Shown here in pieces: positions 16,114 through 25,316 of a stretch of DNA of 40,105 nt. The stretch is taken from assembly GCA_024640785.1 (NCBI GenBank), contig JAHEEI010000004.1, positions 1 to 40,105 on the forward strand. Direction: 5' to 3'. Position 1 is the first letter of the stretch. Each line of letters starts with the position of its first letter. Origin of the DNA: Pseudomonadota bacterium. GTDB lineage: Bacteria; Desulfobacterota; WTBG01; CAIYCZ01; CAIRTM01. The position numbers and the translations under genes are program-made. The notes under the pieces were generated by a model. The model did no database searches, was not told the DNA's origin, and worked only from the letters and a program-made list of their open reading frames with translations.

Positions 16114-18270
16114 CTAGTTTACTCTTTTTCTTGCTGTGCTTACAATTTCAAGGTTTTCTGCATGGTCAAGACTAAGTCTTTTTAAGGTTTCATCATGAGG
16201 AATCCCGTGCCAGTCATATCCCTTTTCATCATATACTTCATCCGCCAGTCTCTCATATTCTTTTCGGCGATAAACCTGAAGCAGTTCAAGTCTTTCTTTA
16301 TCGCTTTTTGAACTAATGTCAAGGCCCGCAACATCAGTGAGGTACTTTTCATAATATGGCTTTCTGGATTCATACTCGTTCATAAATACCGGGGCCATAG
16401 CGCGAAGCGGGAGCATATCATGTTCTCTGGTACCAAACCCCTGGCGAAGGTTAATAAGTTTATGAAGGAGATAACACCTTTCCGATTCTGTAAGCAGATC
16501 ATCAAGAGATTTATTAGTTCCCAGCGTAGCATTAACAAGTTCCAGATAGTAATCTATTGTGGGAAGATTCTTTGATGGATCATCCGTGTGTTTTGCTTCC
16601 GGGTGACGAACATCAATCCATGGAAGCTTACACAGCCCCACAACATTAAACCATGTTCTGATTAGAGGGAACCATTTCAGGGCCATTGCTTTTTTCTTAA
16701 AAGTAGGAAGTTCTTTATTTAGCTGGTCGATTGCTATCAGCCATGCCTCATCATGCTGCGGTCCTTTAAGGGCAAAACCGTACCCTCCCTGCTGAGCAAG
16801 AGATTCTTTAGATATATACATGGAAAACTCCAAGCCTTTTGTTTCCATGGCAAACAGAGAAAGTTCCTCCATGATATCTTTATAAGGTCTGCCGTTTCGG
16901 GTCGAAGCTTTTTTTGCGATCCAGTCTTTCATATAGCGTACACCTTTTCCAGCTGAAAGGGCAAAATCTCCCTTGCCTGCTGCCATGCGGTGGAGCAGTT
17001 CCATAACACTTTCTGCATTGTCCCAGGTGAGTTCCAGTCCTTCTGTATCTTCCTTTGTAAGAAGCCCTCTTTCATAAGCTTCAAAGAGAAAAGACTGTAC
17101 CACTCCAGTGCTTATGGTATCAATACCGTATTCATCACAGTAAAAGTTGTATTCAAAAATGTATTCGATATCAAAGATACCAAGATTTGTAATATTGGCT
17201 GCTGATTCATATTCGGGACCGTCAACCGCGACAGTACGGCCTGCAAAAGGTCCTGTTAAAAGCCTGTGTTCATCATATCCTTTTGTGCAGGCAAGATTGC
17301 ACCCTGCAAAGCATCCATCAGGATGGCCCTGTTTAAAATATTTTTTCTCAAAAATTGAACCGGAAACTTTATGGGCTCTTTCGTCGCAACCATATTGATA
17401 ATTATTTACCGGAAGCAGGTGAAAAGAGTTCATCATGTCAATTAAGGCGGTTGTTCCCTGAGTGCAGAGGCTCATGGCTTTGGGATCGACTTCATTTATT
17501 ACATTTCTTAAACTTTTGCCGGCATTTCTGACGCGTTCACGGTCCGCAGGTTTATTTGCATTACTTTTTGATTGGTCACGTTTGGCAACAATACCCCAAA
17601 GACCTTTTTCACGCATTACAGACCCTGTGCCGCCTCTTCCCGCCTGTTTTGAACGACATCTTTTCCTTCTCACATCATAATAAACACTGTTTATACATCC
17701 AAGTTGTGTGTTTTTAGCGCCTATTCCTGCGCATACAAACGCAACATTTGACAACTTACCGACACCGTTCCACTGTTCAACAAACCTATCGGCTTCAAGG
17801 AGGGTATTTTGGGTCGCAGGTGCCTTTTTTATACTTACCTCACAGGTGTTGCCGTCAATAACAATAACAACTTCCTCATCTGACTTTCCCACAACTGAAA
17901 TTGCATCAAATCCGGAAAGTTTTACCAAAGGGAAAAAGTGACCGCCAACGTTCGAATCACAAAAAGTATTGGTGAGCGGTGAAATTGTTCCTACTATAAA
18001 CTTGCCTGAGCCTGCAAAACCGGTCTCACCGCAAAAGGGTCCCCCGGCAAAAGCAAGCACATTTTCAGGACTGTCAAATTTTGTGTCTTTATCTGTTCCG
18101 TCATATACCAGCTTTAGGCAATATCCTCTGCCACCCACAAACTGCTTTTGCATTTCTTCAGGAACATCTTTTACAGTGATTTTCTTTTCAGTCAAATCTA
18201 TTTCAAGGATCTGGTTTGTATAACCCTTTTCAATCGCATTTCTATTATATTTCAATGAAGGATAACCCAT
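16114..18270 (-). CDS. Aldehyde:ferredoxin oxidoreductase family protein (long, about 720 residues)
   Basis: A 718-residue tungsten/molybdo-bispterin enzyme of the AOR family. The N-terminal domain has ILEIDLTEKKITVKDVPEE and FVGGRGYCLKLVYD (about residues 23-56), typical of AOR domain 1. The Fe-S ligands are visible as GCFAGCNLACTKG with C320, C324 and C328, spaced CxxxCxxxC, and a fourth cysteine C547 in VVGLCKLPW. DGPEYES and YCDEYGIDTIS (pterin-binding region) are intact. Classical AOR is about 605 residues with CxxCxxxC spacing; the longer form with wider spacing resembles an uncharacterised group common in sulfate reducers. Function is inferred as ferredoxin-linked oxidation of an aldehyde or reduction of an acid. 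It starts at an ATG behind GGAG and diverges from moaC, which makes its cofactor. Confidence 0.88.
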   Translation of the reverse strand: MGYPSLKYNRNAIEKGYTNQILEIDLTEKKITVKDVPEEMQKQFVGGRGYCLKLVYDGTDKDTKFDSPENVLAFAGGPFCGETGFAGSGKFIVGTISPLTNTFCDSNVGGHFFPLVKLSGFDAISVVGKSDEEVVIVIDGNTCEVSIKKAPATQNTLLEADRFVEQWNGVGKLSNVAFVCAGIGAKNTQLGCINSVYYDVRRKRCRSKQAGRGGTGSVMREKGLWGIVAKRDQSKSNANKPADRERVRNAGKSLRNVINEVDPKAMSLCTQGTTALIDMMNSFHLLPVNNYQYGCDERAHKVSGSIFEKKYFKQGHPDGCFAGCNLACTKGYDEHRLLTGPFAGRTVAVDGPEYESAANITNLGIFDIEYIFEYNFYCDEYGIDTISTGVVQSFLFEAYERGLLTKEDTEGLELTWDNAESVMELLHRMAAGKGDFALSAGKGVRYMKDWIAKKASTRNGRPYKDIMEELSLFAMETKGLEFSMYISKESLAQQGGYGFALKGPQHDEAWLIAIDQLNKELPTFKKKAMALKWFPLIRTWFNVVGLCKLPWIDVRHPEAKHTDDPSKNLPTIDYYLELVNATLGTNKSLDDLLTESERCYLLHKLINLRQGFGTREHDMLPLRAMAPVFMNEYESRKPYYEKYLTDVAGLDISSKSDKERLELLQVYRRKEYERLADEVYDEKGYDWHGIPHDETLKRLSLDHAENLEIVSTARKRVN

Positions 18271-18758
18271 TTATTTCTCCGAACAAATTAAACAAGAATC
18301 ATTTAGGGAGTTAAATTTTACGTGAGTAAGTATAAAATCTTAAATTATAGTAAAGAGATTTTCTTATGTCAATATAAATGGAATCTGCCATGTTGTTTCC
18401 AATAAAGTGACACCTTAATCCCAAAACAAAAATGGCAGTAAAAGCCGGTCATGTTTATATATAATTGTTAAACTTGAGGTTTTGAATTTGGTAATGTGGG
18501 CGCATGAAACATCACAGCAGCGTCAAACAATAGCTGTCAAATATTTTTCATAAGAGCTGTTATAAAAAATTTACAAAAAACTTTGTAACTTTAAAGGTTC
18601 TGCTACAAATTCATGGATAATTGTTATCTATTTATTCATTAAAAAATTAAAAAGAATTATTTAATGCTGCCATAAAATTATTAGCTTGACGCTTTGGTGT
18701 TTTTGCTATAGGAAAGATATATTAAGCTATAAATAGGAAGATACAACTAAAAAGAGTT
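18271..18758. other. Intergenic region between the aldehyde oxidoreductase and moaC
   Basis: About 490 bp without a gene. It holds an inverted repeat with 7-bp arms and a 4-bp spacer (TTACAAA at 18571-18577, TTTGTAA at 18582-18588), a candidate operator. TTGACG at 18686 with a TATAGG 15 bp on is a weak promoter candidate for moaC. I looked for a molybdenum-cofactor riboswitch pattern and did not recognise one. Confidence 0.5.
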
Positions 18759-19235
18759 ATGGGTGAACTGACACATTTTGACAAATCAGGCCGGTCGAGA
18801 ATGGTAGACGTCGGGGCTAAGGACAATACTGAACGTTCCGCAACTGCAACAGCTACGGTTTCAATGAAGCAGGAGACTTTTCAAAGAATAATGGATGGTG
18901 AGATCAAAAAGGGCGATGTGTTGGGTGTTGCTCAGGTGTCCGGAATAATGGCTGCGAAAAAGACTTCGGATCTGATCCCGATGTGTCACCCTCTTAATAT
19001 TACTTCTGTTGAAATGGATTTTTTACCGGATAAAAAAAACAGTCGGATCAAGGTAGTAGCTACAGCAAAGCTTGTCGGGAAAACAGGAGTTGAAATGGAG
19101 GCTCTGGTTGCGGTGTCAGTTGCGGCTCTTACAATATATGATATGTGTAAAGCGATTGACAGAGCGATGGAAATATCAGATCTCAGACTTTTAAGGAAGA
19201 GCGGAGGTAAAAGCGGCACCTTTATCAGAGAATAG
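18759..19235 (+). CDS. moaC: Cyclic pyranopterin monophosphate synthase
   Basis: A 158-residue protein of normal MoaC length. It makes cyclic pyranopterin monophosphate, the first stable intermediate of molybdopterin/tungstopterin cofactor, from the MoaA product. Seen: THFDKSGRSRMVDVGAK at the start, GVAQVSGIMAAKKTSDLIPM, the MCHPL motif (residues 75-79), GKTGVEMEAL (107-116) and DMCKAID with the catalytic-region lysine K131, then the RLLRKSGGKSG tail. The ATG at 18759 has a modest AAGAG site. Its divergent neighbour is an enzyme needing this cofactor; moaA and the other moa genes are not in the window. About 140 bp separate it from dksA, so it is probably transcribed alone. Confidence 0.97.
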   Translation: MGELTHFDKSGRSRMVDVGAKDNTERSATATATVSMKQETFQRIMDGEIKKGDVLGVAQVSGIMAAKKTSDLIPMCHPLNITSVEMDFLPDKKNSRIKVVATAKLVGKTGVEMEALVAVSVAALTIYDMCKAIDRAMEISDLRLLRKSGGKSGTFIRE

Positions 19236-19373
19236 AACAAGTATTGTCAGCTAAATACAGTTTCTGAAATAGTGATTTAATGCTGGAAACTACATGTTAT
19301 ATATAATATGATAAAAGTATAAAAGTAAAAACAGCATACAGGCTGTTAACTGTATTTAAGGAGGATTTTTTAA

Positions 19374-19736
19374 GTGGAAAAAGAAAAACTGGATTTTTTT
19401 AAAAATCTGCTTATAGAGCGTAAGAGCAGCTTGCTGAATGAAGCAAAAGAGACTATGTTTGGAATGACAGATGGTGAAGAAGCATTTCCTGATCCGAACG
19501 ACAGGGCCACCCAGGAAAGTGACCGTAACCGGATGCTGCGTATCAGGGATAGAGAACGGCAGCTTATATCAAAAATAGACAAAGCTCTTGATCGTGTTGA
19601 AGACGGAACCTTTGGAATTTGTGAAGAGTGTGGCGAAGAGATAACAGAGGGAAGGCTCAAAGCAAGGCCGGTGACAACATTTTGTATTGAATGTAAGGAA
19701 GAACAGGAAAAACTGGAAAAGGCCAGACAGGGATAA
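19374..19736 (+). CDS. dksA: DksA/TraR-family zinc finger transcription regulator
   Basis: A 120-residue DksA-type protein that is expected to bind the RNA polymerase secondary channel and, with ppGpp, to adjust transcription of rRNA and amino-acid genes. Seen: an N-terminal coiled coil broken at the tip by DPNDRA (residues 40-45), the DxxDxA motif characteristic of DksA rather than simple TraR-like proteins; then a four-cysteine zinc finger with C83, C86, C104 and C107. The start is a GTG at 19374 behind a strong AAGGAGG site. A hairpin terminator lies about 70 bp after the stop. Confidence 0.93.
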   Translation: MEKEKLDFFKNLLIERKSSLLNEAKETMFGMTDGEEAFPDPNDRATQESDRNRMLRIRDRERQLISKIDKALDRVEDGTFGICEECGEEITEGRLKARPVTTFCIECKEEQEKLEKARQG

Positions 19737-19808
19737 TCTTCAAGCTTTGCATTCTTTTGAAACCAATAGTGTATAAGAACCTGTTATAGTTGAAGGGTTT
19801 GGATAGGT

Positions 19809-19847
19809 AATTCCAGCAAATATTATTTTGCTGGAATTGCTGTTTTA
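19809..19847 (+). terminator. Hairpin terminator after dksA
   Basis: Twelve-bp perfect arms at 19809-19820 and 19827-19838 (AATTCCAGCAAA and its reverse complement) with a 6-nt loop, followed by GCTGTTTTAATT. The T-run is short, but the stem is strong. The remaining bases up to about 20077 are AT-rich and hold no gene that I can support. Confidence 0.65.
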
Positions 19848-20077
19848 ATTAGAAAAGTACAGGCTGATTATAAACTTACAGCTGATTTTAAGATTTGCAA
19901 TTTGAGCTTAAAATTAAAAACTTTCAAAATGCTTAAAAAATAAAGAAACAATTAAGACATAGACAATTTGTGATTAGTTTGTTTGTATTATTGTCTGAAT
20001 TTTTTTATTTGTATAATGTTGTCAGGCCTCAACCACTTGGTTTACCAGATATTCTTTTAATTAATGGGGTTCTTTTT

Positions 20078-22291
20078 ATGAAAAAGATCCACTTTTTGTT
20101 TGGTGTTCATAACCACCAGCCCGTTGGAAATTTTGATCATGTCTTTGAAAAGGCTTGTGCCTGCTCTTATAAGCCTTTTATTTCAATCCTTGAAAAACAT
20201 CCCCTGATTAAAGCCGCAATTCATTTTTCTGGTTCGCTTTTAGAATGGATTGAAAAAAAAGATCCGGAATTCATAGAAACCGTTCAGCGCCTTGTTGAAA
20301 AAAAACAGGTGGAAATAATCGGCGGAGGATTTTATGAGCCTATTTTTTCTATTTTACCGGAACGTGATATTGAAGGGCAGCTGAAGATGATGAATAGTTT
20401 TATAGAGGAAAAATTCAATCTTAAGCCAAAAGGATGCTGGATGCCGGAAAGGGTCTGGGATCCGGTGATGCCGCGGCTTATTTCTTCAGCGGGACTTTCA
20501 TATACTCTTTTGGACAGCACGCACTTTCTTCATGCTGGACTTTCTAACGAACAGGTGTTCGGTTATTTTACGTCCGAAAGAGAAGGGAAGACAATTTCTA
20601 TATTTCCAATTGATATGAAACTTCGATATATGATTCCTTTTGAGAAGCCGCGGAAAATAATTGAGTATCTCCGTTATCATGCAAGCGATGTAAAAGATAT
20701 TGCCATAACATATGTTGATGACGGTGAGAAATTTGGAATGTGGCCCGAAACATATTCCTGGGTTTATGAGAAGGGCTGGCTTGAAGCTTTTTTCTGTGAG
20801 CTTGAAAAAAACTTTGGGATGGTTGAAATGAATACATTTTCTGAATATCTTTCTATTTCTCAACCAGAGGGTAGGATATATCTTCCCACTGTTTCCTATG
20901 AAGAGATGATGGCGTGGGCGCTGCCTTCCGATGCTGTTGTCAGATATGAAGATATGGAAGAAAAGCTTAAGGATCTTGATCTGAAAGATAAATACAGGCC
21001 TTTTATAAGGGGAGGAGACTGGAACAATTTTCTGGTTAAATATCCTGAAAGCAATCAGATGCATAAAAAGATGCTGATGATAAGTGAAAAACTTGAAAAG
21101 GTAGAAGAAGAATTAAATGGCGAAAAAAGTGACCTTGTTGCTGCTGCCCGAAAGGAACTTTATATGGGACAGTGTAACTGTTCTTACTGGCATGGGTTGT
21201 TCGGAGGAATATATCTTAATTATCTTCGGCACGCAGTTTATGAACATCTTATTAGTGCTGAAAAAATTATTGATGGTCTAACCCAGACTAATTCAGCGTG
21301 GCTGGATTACAGTGTTGTTGATTTTCGAAAAAATATGTCGGATGAGCTTATTGTTTCCGGCAGGAACCTAAATTTATATTTCTCTCCAAAGGACGGCGGA
21401 AGCCTGTTTGAGTTTGATGTTAAATCCGGATCTTTTAACCTTTTAAATATGATGACCAGAAGAATGGAGGGCTATCATCGCAAGCTTAAAATAGAAGATT
21501 TTAAAGAGTTGATGCCGGATGATGAATGTTTTCCTGTTTCAATACACAATCTTTCAAAAGTTAAGGAAGAGGGGCTGCACAACCGGCTTATATATGACTG
21601 GTATCCCCGTCATTCTTTTATCGACCATTTTATCGGAGAGGGGACCACTCTGGACTCCTTTTCAATGTCAAGATATTCTGAAATTGGGAACTTTGTTGAT
21701 GGCGATTACTTGCTTTCAGAAATAAAAAAAATTGAAAATAATTCAAAGCTCTCTTTTGTGCTTAAAAAAAACGGTTTTGTGATGCAGGATGCGAGAAATG
21801 ATGCCAGCCATGAATCGATAGGTGTTCGCAAACAATTTTTAATTGATGATTCTTTAATGGAGGTCAGCGCTGAATATACCTTGGAAAACCAGAGCAGCAG
21901 GGATCTTGCACTTTGGTTTGGTGTGGAGATAAATTTTTCGTTTCTTGCCGCAGACAATCCTCTGCACTATTGTATTTTTCCTGATTATAAAAAAGAGAAG
22001 CTGGTGATAAATTCAAAAGGTAAGATCACAAATCTTTCACGTTTTGAACTTATAGATGAATGGAGCGGGCTGGGTATAGATATGATGCTGCCAGCAGGTT
22101 CTGATTTGTGGCGGTTTCCTATTGAAACTGTTTCCCGGTCAGAAGAAGGCCTTGAAAGGACATATCAGGGAACGACATTTCTTATTCATTGGAGAATAGC
22201 TTTAAAACCCGGGGATACTCAGGAAAAAACAATAAAAATATGCCCCCGCACATTTGCCGGACAGAAAGAAAAAAATATCTTCTGTAATTGA
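20078..22291 (+). CDS. GH57 family 4-alpha-glucanotransferase / amylase-type enzyme
   Basis: A 737-residue glycoside hydrolase family 57 protein from the ATG at 20078, chosen because the family's hallmark N-terminus (KKIHFLFGVHNHQPVGNFDH) starts there; an upstream in-frame ATG at 19970 would add 36 non-homologous residues. Seen: HNHQPVG (11-17), GCWMPERVWDP with nucleophile E124, and TYVDDGEKFG with the acid/base aspartate D214 or D215. These positions agree closely with E123 and D214 of the Thermococcus litoralis 4-alpha-glucanotransferase. The C-terminal half (from about residue 290) matches the beta-sandwich domains that follow in that enzyme. It lacks a signal peptide, so it probably remodels intracellular glycogen or maltodextrin. 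It heads a co-directional run with galT and a UDP-sugar pyrophosphorylase. Confidence 0.9.
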   Translation: MKKIHFLFGVHNHQPVGNFDHVFEKACACSYKPFISILEKHPLIKAAIHFSGSLLEWIEKKDPEFIETVQRLVEKKQVEIIGGGFYEPIFSILPERDIEGQLKMMNSFIEEKFNLKPKGCWMPERVWDPVMPRLISSAGLSYTLLDSTHFLHAGLSNEQVFGYFTSEREGKTISIFPIDMKLRYMIPFEKPRKIIEYLRYHASDVKDIAITYVDDGEKFGMWPETYSWVYEKGWLEAFFCELEKNFGMVEMNTFSEYLSISQPEGRIYLPTVSYEEMMAWALPSDAVVRYEDMEEKLKDLDLKDKYRPFIRGGDWNNFLVKYPESNQMHKKMLMISEKLEKVEEELNGEKSDLVAAARKELYMGQCNCSYWHGLFGGIYLNYLRHAVYEHLISAEKIIDGLTQTNSAWLDYSVVDFRKNMSDELIVSGRNLNLYFSPKDGGSLFEFDVKSGSFNLLNMMTRRMEGYHRKLKIEDFKELMPDDECFPVSIHNLSKVKEEGLHNRLIYDWYPRHSFIDHFIGEGTTLDSFSMSRYSEIGNFVDGDYLLSEIKKIENNSKLSFVLKKNGFVMQDARNDASHESIGVRKQFLIDDSLMEVSAEYTLENQSSRDLALWFGVEINFSFLAADNPLHYCIFPDYKKEKLVINSKGKITNLSRFELIDEWSGLGIDMMLPAGSDLWRFPIETVSRSEEGLERTYQGTTFLIHWRIALKPGDTQEKTIKICPRTFAGQKEKNIFCN

Positions 22292-22368
22292 TTTTACCTT
22301 TGTGAAATTTTATAAATACAGGTATGCTTAACATTTTATGACAATTTTTAACCCTCAAGGAGACAACT

Positions 22369-23370
22369 GTGCCGGAGTTAAGGAAAGACCCAATAATCAG
22401 CAGGTGGGTTATAATATCAACAGAGAGAACAAAACGCCCTTTTGACCTTATGGTGGAGAAAAGCAGACCTAGGGGAGGGTTTTGTCCTTTGTGTCCTGGG
22501 AATGAGGATAAGACCCCATCAGAGGTTTTTGCTTTTCGTGATCAAAATTCTCCGATTAATGGGCCGGGGTGGAAACTCCGGGTTGTGCCTAACAAGTTTC
22601 CGGCCCTTGTGATCGAAGGGGATCTGGAAAGGCAGGAAGAAGGAATATATGAAAAGATGCAGGGGATAGGAGCTCATGAAGTAATCATTGAGACTAGAGA
22701 TCACAATGCCAACGCATCTACGCTTTCTGCTATAGATTTTAAAAACATTCTGTTTACCTATCAACAGAGGATTAATGACCTTAAAAAAGACGCCCGTTTC
22801 AGATATATCTCAATTTTTAAAAATTATGGCGAAGTTGCGGGAGCTTCAATGGAACATTCCCATTCCCAGGTGATCGCTTTACCTGTTGCGCCCAAAAGAG
22901 CAGTTGAAGAGATGACTGGTGCTGAAGAATATTATAAAAAAAATAAAAGCTGTGTTTTCTGTGATATTGTTAAACAGGAACTTAAGAATAGAGAACGGAT
23001 TGTTGTTGAAAATGATCATTTTTTAGCTTTTGAACCCTATGCCCCCAGACTTCCGTTTGAGACATGTATGCTTCCAAAAGAACACATTTCCTCTTTTGAG
23101 GTTACCGGCAAGGACCTGTTCGTTTCAATGGCGGAGTGTTTGAGTCTTGTTCTAAAAAAAATAAACAAGGCTTTAGGTTTTCCGCCTTATAACTACATTC
23201 TTCACAGTTCTCCAACGGATAACAGTGAAAATGATTTTTACCACTGGCATTTTGAGATTATACCAAGACTTACAAAAGTGGCTGGTTTTGAATGGGGTAC
23301 CGGATTTTATATAAACCCAACACCGCCTGAACAGGCTGCGCAGCATTTGCGTGAAACAGTTGTAGCGTAA
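22369..23370 (+). CDS. galT: Galactose-1-phosphate uridylyltransferase
   Basis: A 333-residue HIT-superfamily enzyme that exchanges UMP between UDP-glucose and galactose-1-phosphate (or acts as a related hexose-1-phosphate nucleotidylyltransferase). Seen: RKDPIISRWVIIS at the start, a zinc-binding pair C39/C42 in CPLC, and the active-site HSHSQ (163-167) with H165 as the expected uridylylated histidine. A second CVFCDIV cysteine pair and the later YHWHFEIIPR segment match the second HIT-like half. The start is a GTG at 22369 behind AAGGAG. It lies 77 bp after the GH57 gene. Together they suggest glucan turnover to sugar phosphates and on to nucleotide sugars. Confidence 0.93.
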   Translation: MPELRKDPIISRWVIISTERTKRPFDLMVEKSRPRGGFCPLCPGNEDKTPSEVFAFRDQNSPINGPGWKLRVVPNKFPALVIEGDLERQEEGIYEKMQGIGAHEVIIETRDHNANASTLSAIDFKNILFTYQQRINDLKKDARFRYISIFKNYGEVAGASMEHSHSQVIALPVAPKRAVEEMTGAEEYYKKNKSCVFCDIVKQELKNRERIVVENDHFLAFEPYAPRLPFETCMLPKEHISSFEVTGKDLFVSMAECLSLVLKKINKALGFPPYNYILHSSPTDNSENDFYHWHFEIIPRLTKVAGFEWGTGFYINPTPPEQAAQHLRETVVA

Positions 23371-23433
23371 TTATTAGGGGCGCTTTTGAGTCGAAGCATA
23401 ACATATTATATCTTTTAGTCAGGGAGTAAAAAC

Positions 23434-23799
23434 ATGAAGAAATTAATGTTTGTTGATGACGAGGAGAGCATTAGGCTTCTTTACAGGGAGGAGTTTGAGG
23501 AGAAAGGTTTTAATGTTGTTCTGGCTGCAAATGGAGAAGAAGCTCTTGAGGTGTTTGATGGTGAGCAGCCTGATTTGATAGTTATCGATATTAAGATGCC
23601 AGGTATGGATGGTATAGAGCTTCTTAAAAAGCTCAGGGAGAAATCAAGGGATGTTCCAGCCATTTTATGTACGGCATATGGTGAATATAAACAAAATTTT
23701 GAGACCTGGGCATCAGATGCATATGTTGTAAAGTCGTCCAGACTTGAAAGCCTTTTTGAAAAGGTTAATGAACTGTTGTCACAAAAAGAAAAGCAATAA
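23434..23799 (+). CDS. Single-domain response regulator (receiver only)
   Basis: A 121-residue CheY-type receiver without output domain. Seen: the acidic pocket VDDEE (residues 7-11), phosphoacceptor D52 in DLIVIDIKMPGMDG, the T/S position in ILCTAYGEY and the conserved lysine in AYVVKSSRL (about 100). A partner histidine kinase is not in the window. It lies between galT (63 bp upstream) and the pyrophosphorylase gene (22 bp downstream), so it is probably co-transcribed with sugar-nucleotide genes. What it controls cannot be inferred; action by protein-protein contact is most likely. Confidence 0.92.
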   Translation: MKKLMFVDDEESIRLLYREEFEEKGFNVVLAANGEEALEVFDGEQPDLIVIDIKMPGMDGIELLKKLREKSRDVPAILCTAYGEYKQNFETWASDAYVVKSSRLESLFEKVNELLSQKEKQ

Positions 23800-23821
23800 G
23801 ATAAAAAAGGTGAGGATATTC

Positions 23822-25222
23822 TTGAAAGAGGTTAAGGAAATTTCTGAAGTACTAATTGAAAATGGTCAGGAGCATATTTTAGAACATCTTGGTTTAATGA
23901 TTGCGGAGCAAAAAGAGGCTCTGATCAATGATCTTAAGCAGGTTGATTTTAAACTTCTGGATAGCCTTTTTGAAACCTATAAAAAGCTGCCTACTTCAAA
24001 AAATAAGAAAAAAGTTTTTAGCGCGGCTGATGTCCTTTCCTTTGACGAAGGGGACGTTTCTGTTAAAGAGAAAAAAAGGCTCTATGCAATTGGTGAGGAT
24101 TATTTAAGCCAGGGTAAGATAGCGGTTTTTCTGGTCGCGGGAGGACAGGGTACCCGACTCGGGTTTAATGGTCCCAAAGGCTGCTATCCGATCTCACCGG
24201 TTAAAGGCAAGAGCCTTTTTCAACTTTTTTCCGAAAATATTCTTGCCCTGCAGAGAAGATACGGAAAAGAGTTTCCATGGTACATCATGACGTCTAATGA
24301 GAATAATGAAGAAACTCTTTCTTTTTTCAGGAAGAACAGTTTTTTAGGGTTAAATGAGCATAATGTCCGTTTTATTATCCAAAAGCAGATTCCTTCTTTT
24401 GACTTCAATGGGAAGCTTATTATTTCCAGAGACAAAAAGCTTTTAAAAAACCCCAATGGACACGGCGGGTCCATACAGGCGCTTTATGATTCCGGCGCTT
24501 TAACCGAAATGAAAAATTCGGGCATTGAAGAGATATTTTATTTCCAGGTTGATAATCCACTGGTGAAAATTGCCGATCCGCTTTTTGCCGGCGCTCATAT
24601 TTCCATCCACGGTGAGATATCTTCAAAAGTGGTCAGAAAAACAGATCCTGATGAAAGGGTTGGTATAATTGGCAAGGTTGACGGTAAGCTCGGATGCATA
24701 GAATATAGCGAGCTTTCATCTGAGAAGGTCAGGGAAAGAAAAGAAGACGGAAGCCTTCTCTTTAACAGCGGAAATATTGCAATACACATGCTGAATAGAA
24801 ATTTTGTCGAAAAGCTTAACAGCGAGGAAAACAAAGGCCTTCCCTACCATCTTGCAGTAAAAGATGCGGTTGCACTGGTGGTTAAGTCGGGCACTCATAC
24901 CTTGGAATATATTAAAAGTATAAAGCCTGAGATGTTTATTTTTGATGCTCTTTCTTTCGCAAAAAGGTCTGCGACTCTTGAGGTTGAACGCTCGGAAGAG
25001 TTTTCACCGGTAAAAAATAGTGAGGGAAAGGATTCTCCTGAAACAGCCCGTAGAGCAATGGTTGAAAGATGCATTAAATGGATTTATAAATCTGGAAAGC
25101 AAGATCTTTTTCCGAAAGAAGCTAGTGTTGAGATCAGTCCCTTATTTGCTTTTGATGTAGAAGGGTTCTGTGCCAGGTTTGTCTCTCTGCCGGAGGCTTC
25201 TTCTTCGTTTTATATTGAATAA
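23822..25222 (+). CDS. UDPGP-family UDP-sugar pyrophosphorylase (UAP1-like)
   Basis: A 466-residue enzyme from a TTG at 23822, chosen because an AGGTGAGG site ends 6 bases upstream and just after the preceding stop; longer in-frame starts at 23744 would overlap the receiver gene. Seen: the nucleotidyltransferase signature VAGGQGTRLGFNGPKG (about residues 103-118), then a UDPGP core with NPNGHGGSIQAL and FYFQVDNPLVKIADP, as in eukaryote-type UDP-N-acetylhexosamine pyrophosphorylases and UDP-sugar pyrophosphorylases. It makes a UDP-sugar from UTP and a sugar-1-phosphate; which sugar is uncertain (GlcNAc-1-P, GalNAc-1-P or glucose/galactose-1-P). The neighbouring galT favours a hexose or HexNAc salvage role. 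Most bacteria use GlmU or GalU instead, so this type is a notable alternative. Confidence 0.85.
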   Translation: MKEVKEISEVLIENGQEHILEHLGLMIAEQKEALINDLKQVDFKLLDSLFETYKKLPTSKNKKKVFSAADVLSFDEGDVSVKEKKRLYAIGEDYLSQGKIAVFLVAGGQGTRLGFNGPKGCYPISPVKGKSLFQLFSENILALQRRYGKEFPWYIMTSNENNEETLSFFRKNSFLGLNEHNVRFIIQKQIPSFDFNGKLIISRDKKLLKNPNGHGGSIQALYDSGALTEMKNSGIEEIFYFQVDNPLVKIADPLFAGAHISIHGEISSKVVRKTDPDERVGIIGKVDGKLGCIEYSELSSEKVRERKEDGSLLFNSGNIAIHMLNRNFVEKLNSEENKGLPYHLAVKDAVALVVKSGTHTLEYIKSIKPEMFIFDALSFAKRSATLEVERSEEFSPVKNSEGKDSPETARRAMVERCIKWIYKSGKQDLFPKEASVEISPLFAFDVEGFCARFVSLPEASSSFYIE

Positions 25223-25316
25223 AGAGGGCTTTTGAAAAGTTTTCAATGTTTCCCTTTCTATGCCATCCTGAAAGCATGTCCTTTAGAAATGAATAATTAC
25301 TGGGAACTGTTGCTAT

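Noticed and set aside
18271-18758. Possible molybdenum cofactor riboswitch upstream of moaC.
   Set aside because: The characteristic GC-rich conserved core was not found; the region is AT-rich.
19970-20077. N-terminal extension of the GH57 protein from an upstream ATG.
   Set aside because: The extra 36 residues are hydrophobic and precede the family's invariant start at 20078; no ribosome site supports the earlier codon.
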